This document shows positions 1 to 7,457 of a stretch of 64,000 nucleotides of DNA, in pieces. The translations under genes were made by a program, and so were the position numbers. Source of the DNA: Actinomadura coerulea (GTDB lineage: Bacteria; Actinomycetota; Actinomycetes; Streptosporangiales; Streptosporangiaceae); the NCBI RefSeq assembly GCF_014208105.1, contig NZ_JACHMQ010000001.1, positions 6,634,001 to 6,698,000 on the forward strand, written 5' to 3'. The notes beneath the pieces are model-generated. The model ran no database searches. It saw nothing but the letters and a program-made list of their open reading frames with translations, and was not told where the DNA came from. Each line of letters opens with the position of its first letter. The first letter of the stretch is position 1.

Positions 1-63
1 CGGCTGCCTGTCGGTGCTGCCGGGATCGCTCTTGTCGTCGATCACGGAGACCAGGTACCGCAT
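1..63 (-). CDS. YciI-like protein, N-terminal fragment (runs off left edge)
   Basis: Only the first 21 codons are present, reading MRYLVSVIDDKSDPGSTDRQ and one more residue. This opening resembles the first strand of YciI/DGPF-domain proteins, small ferredoxin-fold proteins of uncertain function often encoded beside ECF sigma factors or DHFR-like proteins. An AAGGAG stretch sits about 7 bases before the ATG; another ATG lies three codons upstream but touches the ribosome site. The DHFR-like gene upstream on the same strand makes an operon plausible. The family call rests on a very short stretch and is tentative. Confidence 0.4.
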   Translation of the reverse strand, partial: MRYLVSVIDDKSDPGSTDRQP

Positions 64-114
64 CAAGATCATCTCCTTCTTGGTGTCGGGGCGACGTGGT
101 TCGGGGCCGGGACT

Positions 115-738
115 TCAGGCCGCCGACGCGTGGTGCGGGCGCCCGGCCGGCCGGTAGACCTGGATCGTCACGCCCTTGGAGTCGACGCGCGACTCGACCA
201 GGTCGAGCGCGAGATCCGGACCCGCGTCCGGGAACAACCGCGCGCCCTGGCCGATCACCACCGGAACGGTCATCAGAGTCATCTCGTCGACCAGGCCGTT
301 CTCCAGCAGCCACCGGGTCAGCATGCCACTGCCGTGCACCTGCAGCTCACCCCCCGGCTTCGCCTTCAGTTCCCGGACGGCGGCCGCGACGTCTCCGGAC
401 AGGACGGTCGTGTCCGACCACGCCGGATCGGTCAGCGAGGCCGACGCCACATACTTGGGCCGCGTGTTCAACGCCCGCATGACGGGCTCCCAGTCAGGAA
501 CGTCCTGGACCGTCCAGGACCCCCACGAACCAGCGAACAGCTCGTAGGTCCGCCGGCCGAACAGGAACGCCTCGGCCCGCTGGTAGGTCTGGTTGATGAA
601 CGCGTGGGTCTCGGCGTCGCCCATCCCCAGCGCCCAACCACCGCGCTCGAACCCGTTCCTGCGGTCCTCGTCCGACGCGCCCCCGTTCCCCTGCACCACT
701 CCATCGACGGTGACCTGGGTGATGGTCGTCAGCTTCAT
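115..738 (-). CDS. Dihydrofolate-reductase-like (RibD C-terminal fold) family protein
   Basis: A 207-aa cytoplasmic protein of the DHFR/RibD-C family. The pattern FLFGRRTYELFAGSW near residues 60-75 and the C-terminal stretch with VPVVIGQGARLFPD are typical of actinobacterial 'dihydrofolate reductase family' proteins, presumed NADPH-dependent reductases of unknown substrate. The chosen start (MKLTTITQVTVDG) has AAGGGGA about 8 bases upstream; an ATG 23 codons earlier adds an uncharacteristic Arg/Gly-rich stretch. It reads toward the YciI-like fragment about 50 bases downstream, a common pairing. True folate reduction is unlikely because family members generally lack the folate pocket. Confidence 0.8.
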   Translation of the reverse strand: MKLTTITQVTVDGVVQGNGGASDEDRRNGFERGGWALGMGDAETHAFINQTYQRAEAFLFGRRTYELFAGSWGSWTVQDVPDWEPVMRALNTRPKYVASASLTDPAWSDTTVLSGDVAAAVRELKAKPGGELQVHGSGMLTRWLLENGLVDEMTLMTVPVVIGQGARLFPDAGPDLALDLVESRVDSKGVTIQVYRPAGRPHHASAA

Positions 739-928
739 GATCGCGATCCCCTTGCCTCGGTGCCGCCCCCTCGTGGGCGGCCTCACCCCTGCCACGAACG
801 CCACCACCCCGATCCGACACCGCCCCCCAGAATTTTCGAGAAGACTTCCGGGACGCCGAGCCGCGTCCCCTCTCGCGACCCGCGAGGGCGGGAGGACGGG
901 AGTTGTTCACTTGCCCCGGAGCCCTCGC

Positions 929-1891
929 TCACCACTTGTCGGACCAGTAGATGGCGTCCATGGCCACGCGGATGGGCGGCGCGCCGTTCCGGATGTGCCT
1001 CCAGCCGGCGTCGTTGAGGCTGTAGTTCAGCCGGTAGTGACCGGAGGCCCTGGTGCGCAGGTCGCTGTGGCCCAGACCGGCGATCCCGGCGTAGCGCACC
1101 CGGTGCTGCGCTCCGATGTACTGCGGCGCGGCGCTGGTGGAGTTGACCGCCCGGTCCCTGTCCGTGGCGATCAGCGTCCAGTCGGTGCCGCCGTCGGCCT
1201 GGGGCAGCCGCGTGCCTATCCAGTTCATGAACGAGTTCATCCCGCCCATCTCCCGGCACTGCCTGTCGGACGCGCAGAACGTCGACACGATGGCGCCCTG
1301 GTGCGGCGTGCCGAGCGTGACCACGTCCTGGATCAGCAGCTTGGGCGGCCAGCCCGGTTCGTGGCGCTCGTAGCCGGCGATCGCGGCGCGGGCGACCAGG
1401 CCGCCCATGGAGTGCGCGACGATGTCGACGCTCTGGCCCTTGGACGAGTAGTTCTTGTAGATGTTCTGGGCCAGTTGCCTGCCGAGCTCCTTGATGGGGG
1501 TGTCGGTCGACCCCTTGGCGATCCGCACACAGTTCTTCGGTTCGTCGGTCGAGTAGTAGCCGACCCGGTGGAACTTGCCCGTCCAGCCCCAGCCGCGCAT
1601 CGCCTTCACCGCGCCCGTCCACTTGTCGGCGCAGTTGGTGTCGCTGAGGTTCTCCCTGTACCCCCTGATGAGGTAGACGGGCGTGTTCGCCGAGTCCCCG
1701 CTGACGCGGGTGGAGCCGGCCGCGATCTGCGCGGCGGTGAGGCTTTGGGCCGCCTGGCCGGTCCTGGCGTCTCCGGCGCTCAGCTTGGTCTCCCGGGCGG
1801 ACGTCGCGTCGCATGCCGCCAGGCCCAGGCCGGTCGCCATCACGAGGCCCGCGGCGGCGAAAGCGGCCTTTCTCCGGATGGTGATCGTCAT
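929..1891 (-). CDS. Secreted lipase/esterase-like alpha/beta hydrolase lipoprotein
   Basis: A 320-aa exported protein. Residues 1-27 form a signal with RRK, a hydrophobic core and a lipobox-like LAAC (Cys27), so it may be membrane-anchored. The nucleophile elbow is AHSMGG (Ser161), and YLIRGY near residue 74 fits the oxyanion strand of lipases that begin 'VYLVHG'. The later GHSDLR is a candidate catalytic His. It resembles secreted actinobacterial triacylglycerol lipases of the LipA/EstA type. It stands alone; the upstream 295 bases carry no gene. Confidence 0.75.
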   Translation of the reverse strand: MTITIRRKAAFAAAGLVMATGLGLAACDATSARETKLSAGDARTGQAAQSLTAAQIAAGSTRVSGDSANTPVYLIRGYRENLSDTNCADKWTGAVKAMRGWGWTGKFHRVGYYSTDEPKNCVRIAKGSTDTPIKELGRQLAQNIYKNYSSKGQSVDIVAHSMGGLVARAAIAGYERHEPGWPPKLLIQDVVTLGTPHQGAIVSTFCASDRQCREMGGMNSFMNWIGTRLPQADGGTDWTLIATDRDRAVNSTSAAPQYIGAQHRVRYAGIAGLGHSDLRTRASGHYRLNYSLNDAGWRHIRNGAPPIRVAMDAIYWSDKW

Positions 1892-2186
1892 GATTGGCCT
1901 CCCCTTCGGTAACTTGCGGAGAAGCTACTCAAGGCGAATCAAGGCGGACAGGGCGGAACGGCCTCAATGCCTCGACGGAATTCTGGGGCCCTAGGGCCCT
2001 GGCGGGCTGGAGGAATCTCGGAAACAATCCCAGGCCTGGGAGCCGGACAACCGCCCTTCCGTGCAGGTCGCGGCCGCGCAGGACCCTCTGAGCACCTTCC
2101 TGCCGGTACCGCCTGAGCGAGGGCGCCGATAAGGGAATCGGTGAACCGGACGCGGAGCCTGGACGTCAGAACCGCATGGAGGATAG
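1892..2186. other. Intergenic region between divergent genes
   Basis: 295 bases between the lipase-like gene (minus) and the small membrane protein (plus). A run rich in G and C lies near 1983-2000 (ggggccctagggccct, a near-palindrome). No coding frame with a good ribosome site was seen. It presumably carries promoters for both neighbours. Confidence 0.4.
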
Positions 2187-2585
2187 ATGACCAGTGAAAC
2201 ACCGGAGGGAAAGTCATCCGGGTGTTCGCTGCTGCTGATCACCGCATTCCTGGTGGCCGTTGTCTCGATCTACGGACTATTGGCCGCGGACGAGATGCGG
2301 GTCTTCATGAAAGGGGAGTCGACGACCGCGCGCGTCGAGGAGTGTACGGGCGGAAGGAAGCCGAACTGCACCGGTACGTGGGTTCTGTCCGACGGCACGA
2401 CCGTCTCCGGGACCGTTGTCGGGCCGGGCCGGGACGCCGTCGGCAGATCGATCGAGGTCCGGGCCTTGGACGGGACCGCCACGACCTCCGGCGCCGGCGA
2501 TGTGTGGTTCAAGGTCATCGCCATTTCCACCACCATGATCCTCTTGGTCGGGTTGTTCGTCCTCGCCTGGCGCCGCAGACGCTGA
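2187..2585 (+). CDS. Small membrane protein of unknown function
   Basis: A 132-aa protein with two predicted membrane helices, about residues 13-32 (LLLITAFLVAVVSIYGLLAA) and 108-127 (VIAISTTMILLVGLFVLAW), ending in a basic RRRR tail. Between them is an extracytoplasmic loop of about 75 residues with a CTGGRKPNC pair of cysteines that could form a disulfide. The layout resembles small actinobacterial proteins with a DUF3592-like extracytoplasmic domain. No enzyme motif was recognised. The start follows GGAGGAT about 7 bases upstream (gcatggaggatagatgacc). Confidence 0.6.
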   Translation: MTSETPEGKSSGCSLLLITAFLVAVVSIYGLLAADEMRVFMKGESTTARVEECTGGRKPNCTGTWVLSDGTTVSGTVVGPGRDAVGRSIEVRALDGTATTSGAGDVWFKVIAISTTMILLVGLFVLAWRRRR

Positions 2586-2664
2586 CCCTCACCACGTACA
2601 GATAGAGATCATTCGGTGCGAGGGCGCGGTGAACTCCTCGCGCCGCCCTCGGAGGACGTCCGCC

Positions 2665-2925
2665 TCATCGGCCATCCGCGCCGGCGGCGGGGCGCCCTCG
2701 GTCCTTCAACCGCCGGATGTGCCGCTCATGCTGACCGGCCCGGCGCCGCTGGGCGCGGTCGATGAGCAGCGTCCGCGGATCAGCCGCCAGCTCGTACAAC
2801 TCGATCTCGACCGGGTCGGCGTCGTACTCGATGAGACGGGCCAAAGCGTCCCTGTCCTGCTCCGCGGTCCAGCGGCGGCGAACCTGCGCCCGCCATACCC
2901 GCCCACTCGCCTCCGCCTCGTCCAT
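2665..2925 (-). CDS. Hypothetical protein, 86 aa
   Basis: Reads MDEAEASGRVWRAQVRRRW and continues with a mixed charged, helix-forming sequence (LARLIEYDADPVEIELYELA) ending in a basic tail. The family is not recognised, but the composition resembles small actinobacterial proteins coded inside integrated elements. It lies head-to-head with the integrase remnant, with 46 bases between them. The codon pattern supports real coding only moderately. An extended start further upstream would overlap the integrase remnant and is unlikely. Confidence 0.45.
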   Translation of the reverse strand: MDEAEASGRVWRAQVRRRWTAEQDRDALARLIEYDADPVEIELYELAADPRTLLIDRAQRRRAGQHERHIRRLKDRGRPAAGADGR

Positions 2926-2971
2926 GCGTAGACGGTAACTCGGCGCCTCAGGCCGCGGCGAGACCGGCTCG

Positions 2972-3150
2972 ATGCGGCTGCACGACATGCGCCACACCTG
3001 CGTCCCGCTGCTCCTCGACCTCGGCGTCCCGCCGCACATCGTGCGAGAGATCGTCGGGCACAGCGACATCGAGGTGACCATGACCATCTACGCGCACGCG
3101 GCCCTCGACGAAACGCGGCCCACCGCAAGCTCGGGGGTGCCCTCGGCTGA
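2972..3150 (+). pseudogene. Tyrosine recombinase (integrase) C-terminal remnant
   Basis: The translation holds the end of a tyrosine recombinase catalytic domain: LHDMRHTC (the H-x-x-R box), then IVREIVGHSDIEVTMTIYAH, containing the second catalytic His and the nucleophilic Tyr. Everything N-terminal is missing. After ALDE near 3111 the original frame is lost. Shifting by one base from 3112 restores a normal integrase ending (NAAHRKLGGALG then TGA at 3148-3150). It is therefore both truncated and frameshifted. It lies about 580 bases from the 39-bp tRNA-Phe repeat and is probably debris of an integrated element. Confidence 0.85.
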
Positions 3151-3164
3151 CTCCTCTGCCCACG

Positions 3165-3192
3165 ACGGCCCCGGACCTGAGTCCGGGGCCGT
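3165..3192 (+). terminator. Intrinsic terminator after the integrase remnant
   Basis: A perfect 12-bp stem (3165-3176 with 3181-3192) around a CTGA loop, followed by TTTA. It sits 14 bases after the ancestral stop of the integrase remnant, where the original gene would have ended. Confidence 0.75.
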
Positions 3193-3236
3193 TTATGCGT
3201 TTGAGGGTTGGGCTGGGGCCGATCTAGGGTCGGCGG

Positions 3237-3650
3237 ATGCGGTACCTGCCGATGTCCCTTGCGCTGGGGGCTCTGCGTCGCGGGCGGGGGATAGAGCAAC
3301 TCCTCGGCGGCTTTGAGGAAGGCGGGCGTCGGGGAGTGCGGTACGCCGTGATCAACCCAACTGGCAGCGGCGTCTTCTACGTAAGCTGCTCGGCCGTTGA
3401 GGACACGGTGGAGTTGGACCGGCACGGCGGCCTTCTCTATCCGAGCGATGATGCCTTTTACCCGGAGGACGCGAACAGAGAGGGCGCCCGGACGATGGGC
3501 ACTGCCCCGACACCGGGGGAGGCGCTGGAGCTGGCCGAGCGGGAGTTGGGCGCTGATCCGCGCTGGTGGGTCAACCTGGGGATGCTTGGTTACGAGTACA
3601 GGGACTTCGTTGAGAGAGGTCGGCCGCTCGGCCCGTGGCAGCCGTCATGA
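3237..3650 (+). CDS. Hypothetical protein, 137 aa
   Basis: A soluble acidic protein with no recognised domain. It has strands such as GVRYAVINPTGSGVFYVSC, a DRHGGLLYPSDDAFYP stretch, and a helix GEALELAERELGADPRWWVNLGMLGYEYRDF near the C-terminus. Composition and codon use are those of a real gene. It lies between the integrase debris and the left tRNA-Phe repeat, so it may be element cargo or chromosomal. A GGCGG precedes the ATG closely; the ribosome site is weak. Confidence 0.5.
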   Translation: MRYLPMSLALGALRRGRGIEQLLGGFEEGGRRGVRYAVINPTGSGVFYVSCSAVEDTVELDRHGGLLYPSDDAFYPEDANREGARTMGTAPTPGEALELAERELGADPRWWVNLGMLGYEYRDFVERGRPLGPWQPS

Positions 3651-3678
3651 GGGACTGTTGTCGTCAGCGTTGTCGTCA

Positions 3679-3713
3679 AAAACGCCCCGGGTCGTGTGGC
3701 TTCGGGGCGTTTT
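3679..3713. terminator. Bidirectional intrinsic terminator
   Basis: The 11-bp perfect arms at 3679-3689 and 3703-3713 start with AAAA and end with TTTT, so the hairpin can terminate transcription on both strands. It lies beside the left tRNA-Phe repeat and could be the original terminator of tRNA-Phe before the intervening segment was inserted. Confidence 0.75.
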
Positions 3714-3730
3714 CGCTGGTTACGAGGTGC

Positions 3731-3769
3731 GGGCAGGGGCGGGGTCGAACCGCCGACCTTCCGCTTTTC
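3731..3769. repeat. Left copy of 39-bp tRNA-Phe direct repeat (att-like site)
   Basis: Identical over 39 bases to 7013-7051, the 3' half of the tRNA-Phe gene from the anticodon loop to the acceptor stem. The sequence after it diverges completely, so this is not a second tRNA. Duplication of a tRNA 3' half is the classic product of tyrosine-recombinase integration. Confidence 0.88.
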
Positions 3770-3876
3770 CGCTATAGCAACACCCCTACCGCGCGAGCAC
3801 CGACCGAGGCTGACCGGCTGCCGGGATGCGCTCATGGCTGGTGGTGGTGCCTACTGTTGCTGTCAGTTTTCGCGCG

Positions 3877-4206
3877 TCAGGCGACCTTGATTGAGTGGGG
3901 GCCGACGCTGACGGTGATGTCCACGTGGCCGCCGAGTGCTGTGGCGTAGGCGCGGAGCGTTTCCAACTCCATGGCTTCGATGTCGCCGTTCTCGATCTGG
4001 GAGACCCGGGATTGTGAGACGCCCAGGATCTGGGCGACCTCGGCCTGCGTCTTGCCGACCGCCTTGCGGAGCTCCTTGAGGTGGTGGCCGGCGACGTAGG
4101 CGTCCAGTTCGGCACGCGCACGTGCCTGGCGCTCAGGCTCGCCCAGTTCCGGGTTGCGGCGGTGTGCTTCGGCTTTGATGTCCTGCCAGCGGCGTCCGGT
4201 GCTCAT
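3877..4206 (-). CDS. XRE-family antitoxin (HigA-like)
   Basis: A 109-aa DNA-binding protein. Residues 1-35 form a charged helical N-terminus, followed by a helix-turn-helix (LRKAVGKTQAEVAQILGVS then QSRVSQIENGD) and a short beta C-terminus. This is the layout of antitoxins encoded downstream of RelE/HigB-type toxins, which bind the toxin and repress their own operon. Its ATG overlaps the TGA of the upstream toxin frame (ATGA), but that toxin is truncated. The antitoxin itself appears complete and may persist as a free regulator or anti-addiction factor. Confidence 0.85.
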   Translation of the reverse strand: MSTGRRWQDIKAEAHRRNPELGEPERQARARAELDAYVAGHHLKELRKAVGKTQAEVAQILGVSQSRVSQIENGDIEAMELETLRAYATALGGHVDITVSVGPHSIKVA

Positions 4207-4337
4207 CGTCCGGCCTCCTTGTCCTTCGCGGCCCGGTACTCGGCGTAGCGGGCTTCGGCCAGTTGGATGGCATCGTCGTACCAGCGGGACCACTGTCCGG
4301 CCTTCTCTCCAGCCACAAGGAAGATCGCGCGATCTGG
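4203..4337 (-). pseudogene. RelE/HigB-type toxin, C-terminal remnant
   Basis: Translating back from the TGA that overlaps the antitoxin start gives AIFLVAGEKAGQWSRWYDDA followed by IQLAEARYAEYRAAK. This closely resembles the last third of phage Gp49/RelE-like toxins, where a strand 'AILLxAGDK' precedes 'W..WY..AIP.A...Y'. An in-frame TGA at 4338-4340 cuts the frame just before the strand, where 'FDP' would be expected, and the first 60-70 residues were not found upstream in any frame. The toxin is therefore dead by truncation. It was too short to stand out as an open frame. Confidence 0.75.
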
Positions 4338-4594
4338 TCATCTGGCTCCGATCGGACGGCGAGCCAGTGGAGCACGTCGGCCGGACACCGCCATGCGGCA
4401 TGTTGCCTGATCCACCCACCGGTGGTAGCTTGGCGATAGTTGCAGTTGTGGTTCCCATGAGCTTATGTGCGCCTGCTGGTACTCACCTCAGGCGCATTTT
4501 TTGTTTCCCCGGTAGTCCGTCCGGATGGGGTCATTACGGCGACGCGTGGCTCGCAGAGTGTGGGCTCCGTAATAGCCTTTCGGAAGGGACGAAC

Positions 4595-4798
4595 ATGACC
4601 ACCGGCACCGTGAAGTGGTTCAACGCGGAAAAGGGCTTCGGCTTCATCGAGCAGGACGGCGGCGGCAGCGACGTCTTCGCGCACTACTCCAACATCGCGG
4701 CTCAGGGCTTTCGTGAGCTCCAGGAGGGCCAGAAGGTCCAGTTCGACATCACGCAGGGCCAGAAGGGCCTGCAAGCGGAGAACATCGTTCCCGCCTGA
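4595..4798 (+). CDS. Cold-shock protein (CspA family)
   Basis: A 67-aa single cold-shock domain that binds single-stranded RNA/DNA. It carries the RNP1-like GFGFI and RNP2-like VFAHY motifs, with the canonical opening TGTVKWFNAEKGFGFI. GGAAGGGA lies about 7 bases before the ATG. The 340-base region after it leads to a DEAD-box helicase. The Csp/DEAD-helicase pairing is common in actinobacteria and suggests shared roles in unwinding RNA during cold or growth resumption. Confidence 0.95.
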   Translation: MTTGTVKWFNAEKGFGFIEQDGGGSDVFAHYSNIAAQGFRELQEGQKVQFDITQGQKGLQAENIVPA

Positions 4799-5136
4799 AA
4801 ACCGAACAGTGCGGTGCCGGACCCGAACCTGAGCCCGGCGACCCGCCTGCCGGCAGGAAACGATCTTCCTGTCGATGCCCACGTCTGATCTTTCAGGGGT
4901 GTAGCCCTTCTATGGCGTTCCGCCATGCGGCTCCCCCAAGTACTTGGCGGCGGGTTCTCGGCTGTACACCGCTCAGCCAGAGCCCGTCCTTCAGCCGCCT
5001 TCCGCGCGGTATCGCGCAACGCCCTTTTCGGCTTCGGCGTCGCTTCGCGGTTCATTTGGTTCGTTCTTGCGATCGCTCCGGCCACGGGCTGTGGAGTCTT
5101 CCTCGAAACGTGCCCACTTCAAGGAAGGCCTTGCAC
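4799..5136 (+). promoter_or_regulatory. Gene-free leader between csp and DEAD-box helicase
   Basis: 338 bases without a convincing gene. It contains alternating pyrimidine- and GC-rich segments. A long 5' leader fits RNA helicase and cold-shock genes, which are often controlled by RNA structure. I cannot show a specific fold by eye. The segment ends in AAGGAAGG about 8 bases before the helicase ATG. Confidence 0.35.
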
Positions 5137-6552
5137 ATGACCCATGGCACCCGTCCGTCTCAACGTCGCTTCTCTCACTCGCCTACCAGGGCCTCGCGCC
5201 AACCGGCCGCCCGGCGGCAGAACGACTTCGCGCTTCCCGTCAGTTCCACGCCGCCGCTGCCTCCGGCCGCGTCGTTCGCCGAGTTGGAAATGCCGGCGGC
5301 CCTGCTGTCCACATTGACTCGACAGGGGATGGCGGAGCCGTTCGCCATCCAGGCCTCGACCCTTCCGGACGCGTTGAACGGCCGCGATGTCCTCGGCCGT
5401 GGACGTACCGGCTCGGGAAAGACCCTCGCCTTCGGCCTGGCGATGCTCGCCCGAAGCGCCGGTCGGCGCGCCGAGCCGCGTAAGCCGCTGGCCCTGGTGC
5501 TCGTTCCGACTCGCGAACTGGCCGTGCAGGTCACCGACGCCCTCATGCCCTACGCCCAGTCGCTCAAGCTTCGGTCGGCCACCGTTGTCGGCGGCGTATC
5601 GATCTCCCGGCAGGCCGCCGCCCTCCATCGCGGCGCGGAGATCCTGGTCGCCACCCCGGGACGGCTCACGGACCTGATCAACCGGGGCGCCTGCAGCCTG
5701 GAGCACGTACGCACCACCGTCTTGGACGAGGCGGACCAAATGGCCGACATGGGTTTCCTGCCGCAGGTCACCGCGTTGCTCGACCAGGTCGCCCCAGGTG
5801 GTCAGCGGATGCTGTTCTCCGCGACGCTGGATCGCAATGTCGACCGTCTGGTCCGGCGCTTCCTCACCGACCCGGTCGTCCACTCGGTCGATCCGTCGGC
5901 GGGAGCGGTGACCACCATGGAGCACCACTTGCTGCATGTCACGGAGGCGGACAAGCAGGATGCCACCACGCACATCGCCGCCCGCGACGGCCGCGTCATC
6001 ATGTTCGTCGACATGAAGCATGCCGCCGACCGGCTGACCCGCAACCTCCTGAGCAGCGGCGTACGCGCTGCGGCACTGCACGGAGGCAAGTCCCAGCCGC
6101 AGCGCAACCGTACTCTGGAGCAGTTCCGCAACGGAGACGTCTCCGTCCTGGTCGCCACGAACGTGGCCGCGCGCGGCATCCACGTCGATGGACTGGATCT
6201 GGTCGTTAACGTCGACCCGCCCAACGACCATAAGGACTACCTGCACCGAGGCGGCCGCACTGCACGCGCGGGCGAGTCCGGCACCGTGGTCACCCTGGTG
6301 CTGCCCAGGCAGCGCCGTGAGATGGACCGGATGATGGTGACGGCCGGCATCACGCCGCACTCCGCGCGGGTGCGGTCCGGCGATCCCGAACTCAACCGCA
6401 TCACCGGTGCCCGACCGCCCTCCGGCATCCCCATCACCATGTCCGCTCCGGCCTCCGAAGGACGGCGAGACAGCGGGGCCGGGCGTAACCGCCGTCCCGC
6501 ACGAAACCGCCGCTCCCAGCGATTCGCGACAACCGAGCGCGCCGGCAGATAG
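5137..6552 (+). CDS. DEAD-box ATP-dependent RNA helicase
   Basis: A 471-aa helicase. After about 55 basic residues the Q-motif region (FAELEMP..LL) begins, then motif I GRTGSGKT, Ia PTRELA, Ib TPGR, motif II DEAD (VLDEADQMADMGF), motif III SAT, motif V ATNVAARGIHVDGL and motif VI HRGGRTARAG. A short Arg-rich C-terminus (RRPARNRRSQR) could bind RNA. The start has AAGGAAGG upstream and is preferred over an ATG 75 codons earlier inside the leader. It probably remodels structured RNA or ribosome precursors, like RhlE/CshA-type enzymes. It lies inside the segment bounded by tRNA-Phe repeats. Confidence 0.93.
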   Translation: MTHGTRPSQRRFSHSPTRASRQPAARRQNDFALPVSSTPPLPPAASFAELEMPAALLSTLTRQGMAEPFAIQASTLPDALNGRDVLGRGRTGSGKTLAFGLAMLARSAGRRAEPRKPLALVLVPTRELAVQVTDALMPYAQSLKLRSATVVGGVSISRQAAALHRGAEILVATPGRLTDLINRGACSLEHVRTTVLDEADQMADMGFLPQVTALLDQVAPGGQRMLFSATLDRNVDRLVRRFLTDPVVHSVDPSAGAVTTMEHHLLHVTEADKQDATTHIAARDGRVIMFVDMKHAADRLTRNLLSSGVRAAALHGGKSQPQRNRTLEQFRNGDVSVLVATNVAARGIHVDGLDLVVNVDPPNDHKDYLHRGGRTARAGESGTVVTLVLPRQRREMDRMMVTAGITPHSARVRSGDPELNRITGARPPSGIPITMSAPASEGRRDSGAGRNRRPARNRRSQRFATTERAGR

Positions 6553-6957
6553 GCAACCGGTCGACGCTCGCGGCACTTCACCGTGGCGCGTCGCGCCAAG
6601 GCGACGGCGAGGAGTCGGGGGTGGAGGGCAACGGGCCGGCCACCTCGCGGCTCAGCCGGTCGCCCATCCTTTCTTGGGCGACCTGCTGCACCCCTGGGCT
6701 GGGTCGTGTCACCACGAGCCTGAGGCCAACTTAGGAAACAGGTGAGGCTGGCCGTCAGAGTCGCTTGGCTGCGTTCGCGACAGCTGCCCCGCTGCGATCG
6801 GGCCCGCTGCAGCGTGACCGCCATCCGCAGAGTTCCGCATTCTGCTCCATGAGGCTGTCAGAAGGCGCTACAGCCGAGCAGCTTCCCATCTGGCCCGTTG
6901 CGTCGCGCTGACCGTGAGGCGCAAGGCGGACGGTCGTTCGCTGGCGCGTTGCTGTCA
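6553..6957. other. Gene-free region left of tRNA-Phe
   Basis: About 400 bases between the helicase stop and the tRNA terminator. No frame has a recognisable protein or ribosome site. By position it is the end of the inserted segment adjoining the intact tRNA. Confidence 0.4.
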
Positions 6958-6958
6958 C

Positions 6959-6997
6959 AAAAGTAGGCCCCGAGACTGACGTCTAGGGGCCTATTTT
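6959..6997 (-). terminator. Intrinsic terminator downstream of tRNA-Phe
   Basis: Arms TAGGCCCC (6964-6971) and GGGGCCTA (6986-6993) are flanked by AAAA on the left and TTTT on the right. It lies about 15 bases beyond the 3' end of tRNA-Phe and could stop transcripts from either side. Confidence 0.75.
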
Positions 6998-7011
6998 GCA
7001 GTTCAGAGAGG

Positions 7012-7085
7012 TGGGCAGGGGCGGGGTCGAACCGCCGACCTTCCGCTTTTCAGGCGGACGCTCGTACCGACTGAGCTACCTGCCC
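7012..7085 (-). tRNA. tRNA-Phe (GAA)
   Basis: Folds as a 74-nt cloverleaf: acceptor GGGCAGG/CCTGCCC plus discriminator A, D-arm GCTC/GAGC, anticodon stem TCCGC/GCGGA around CTGAAAA (anticodon GAA), variable loop AGGTC, T-arm GGCGG-TTCGACC-CCGCC. CCA is not encoded. Its 3' half is duplicated at 3731-3769, marking it as an integration target. Confidence 0.95.
7013..7051. repeat. Right copy of 39-bp tRNA-Phe direct repeat (att site inside the gene)
   Basis: This is the part of tRNA-Phe repeated exactly at 3731-3769. Because this copy sits in the complete tRNA, the chromosomal tRNA was kept functional after insertion. Confidence 0.88.
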
Positions 7086-7108
7086 AGGACGCGCGTCGGC
7101 GCGTCTGG

Positions 7109-7183
7109 CGGTCCTGACGGGATTTGAACCCGCGGCCTCCACCTTGACAGGGTGGCGAGCACTCCTAACTGCTCCACAGGACC
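7109..7183 (-). tRNA. tRNA-Asp (GTC)
   Basis: 75-nt cloverleaf: acceptor GGTCCTG/CAGGACC, discriminator G, anticodon stem CCACC/GGTGG around CTGTCAA (anticodon GTC), T-loop TTCAAAT. It lies 23 bases upstream of tRNA-Phe on the same strand, so the two are probably co-transcribed as Asp-Phe. Confidence 0.95.
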
Positions 7184-7457
7184 TTGCGTCTCCGAGCCTA
7201 TCGGCCCTGGAGGGGTGTCTTGGCCGGTGTTCCCGGCGCTTGGCGACGTCCGAGAGCATACGCGATGCCCGAGGGGGGCGCCAACTCGATTACCCCGGGC
7301 GGGTGAGGGGACGATCCGGGCGGGGAGAAACCGGGCGGACAAGAGTGTTTCGTGTTTGTGCTTGGGGCTCCTACTCTGTCCGGGTTGCGCAACGGTGCGT
7401 GACCGGAGGGTGGCGCTGTTCCCCCCCTGGCGGGGGCGGCTGTAGAGAGGAGGCCGC

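Noticed and set aside
3731..3769. A second tRNA gene at the left repeat
   Set aside because: Only the 3' half of tRNA-Phe is present; no anticodon 5' stem or D-arm follows.
7184..7457. Riboswitch upstream of the amino-acid permease
   Set aside because: No recognisable riboswitch core could be assigned by eye in this 274-base leader.
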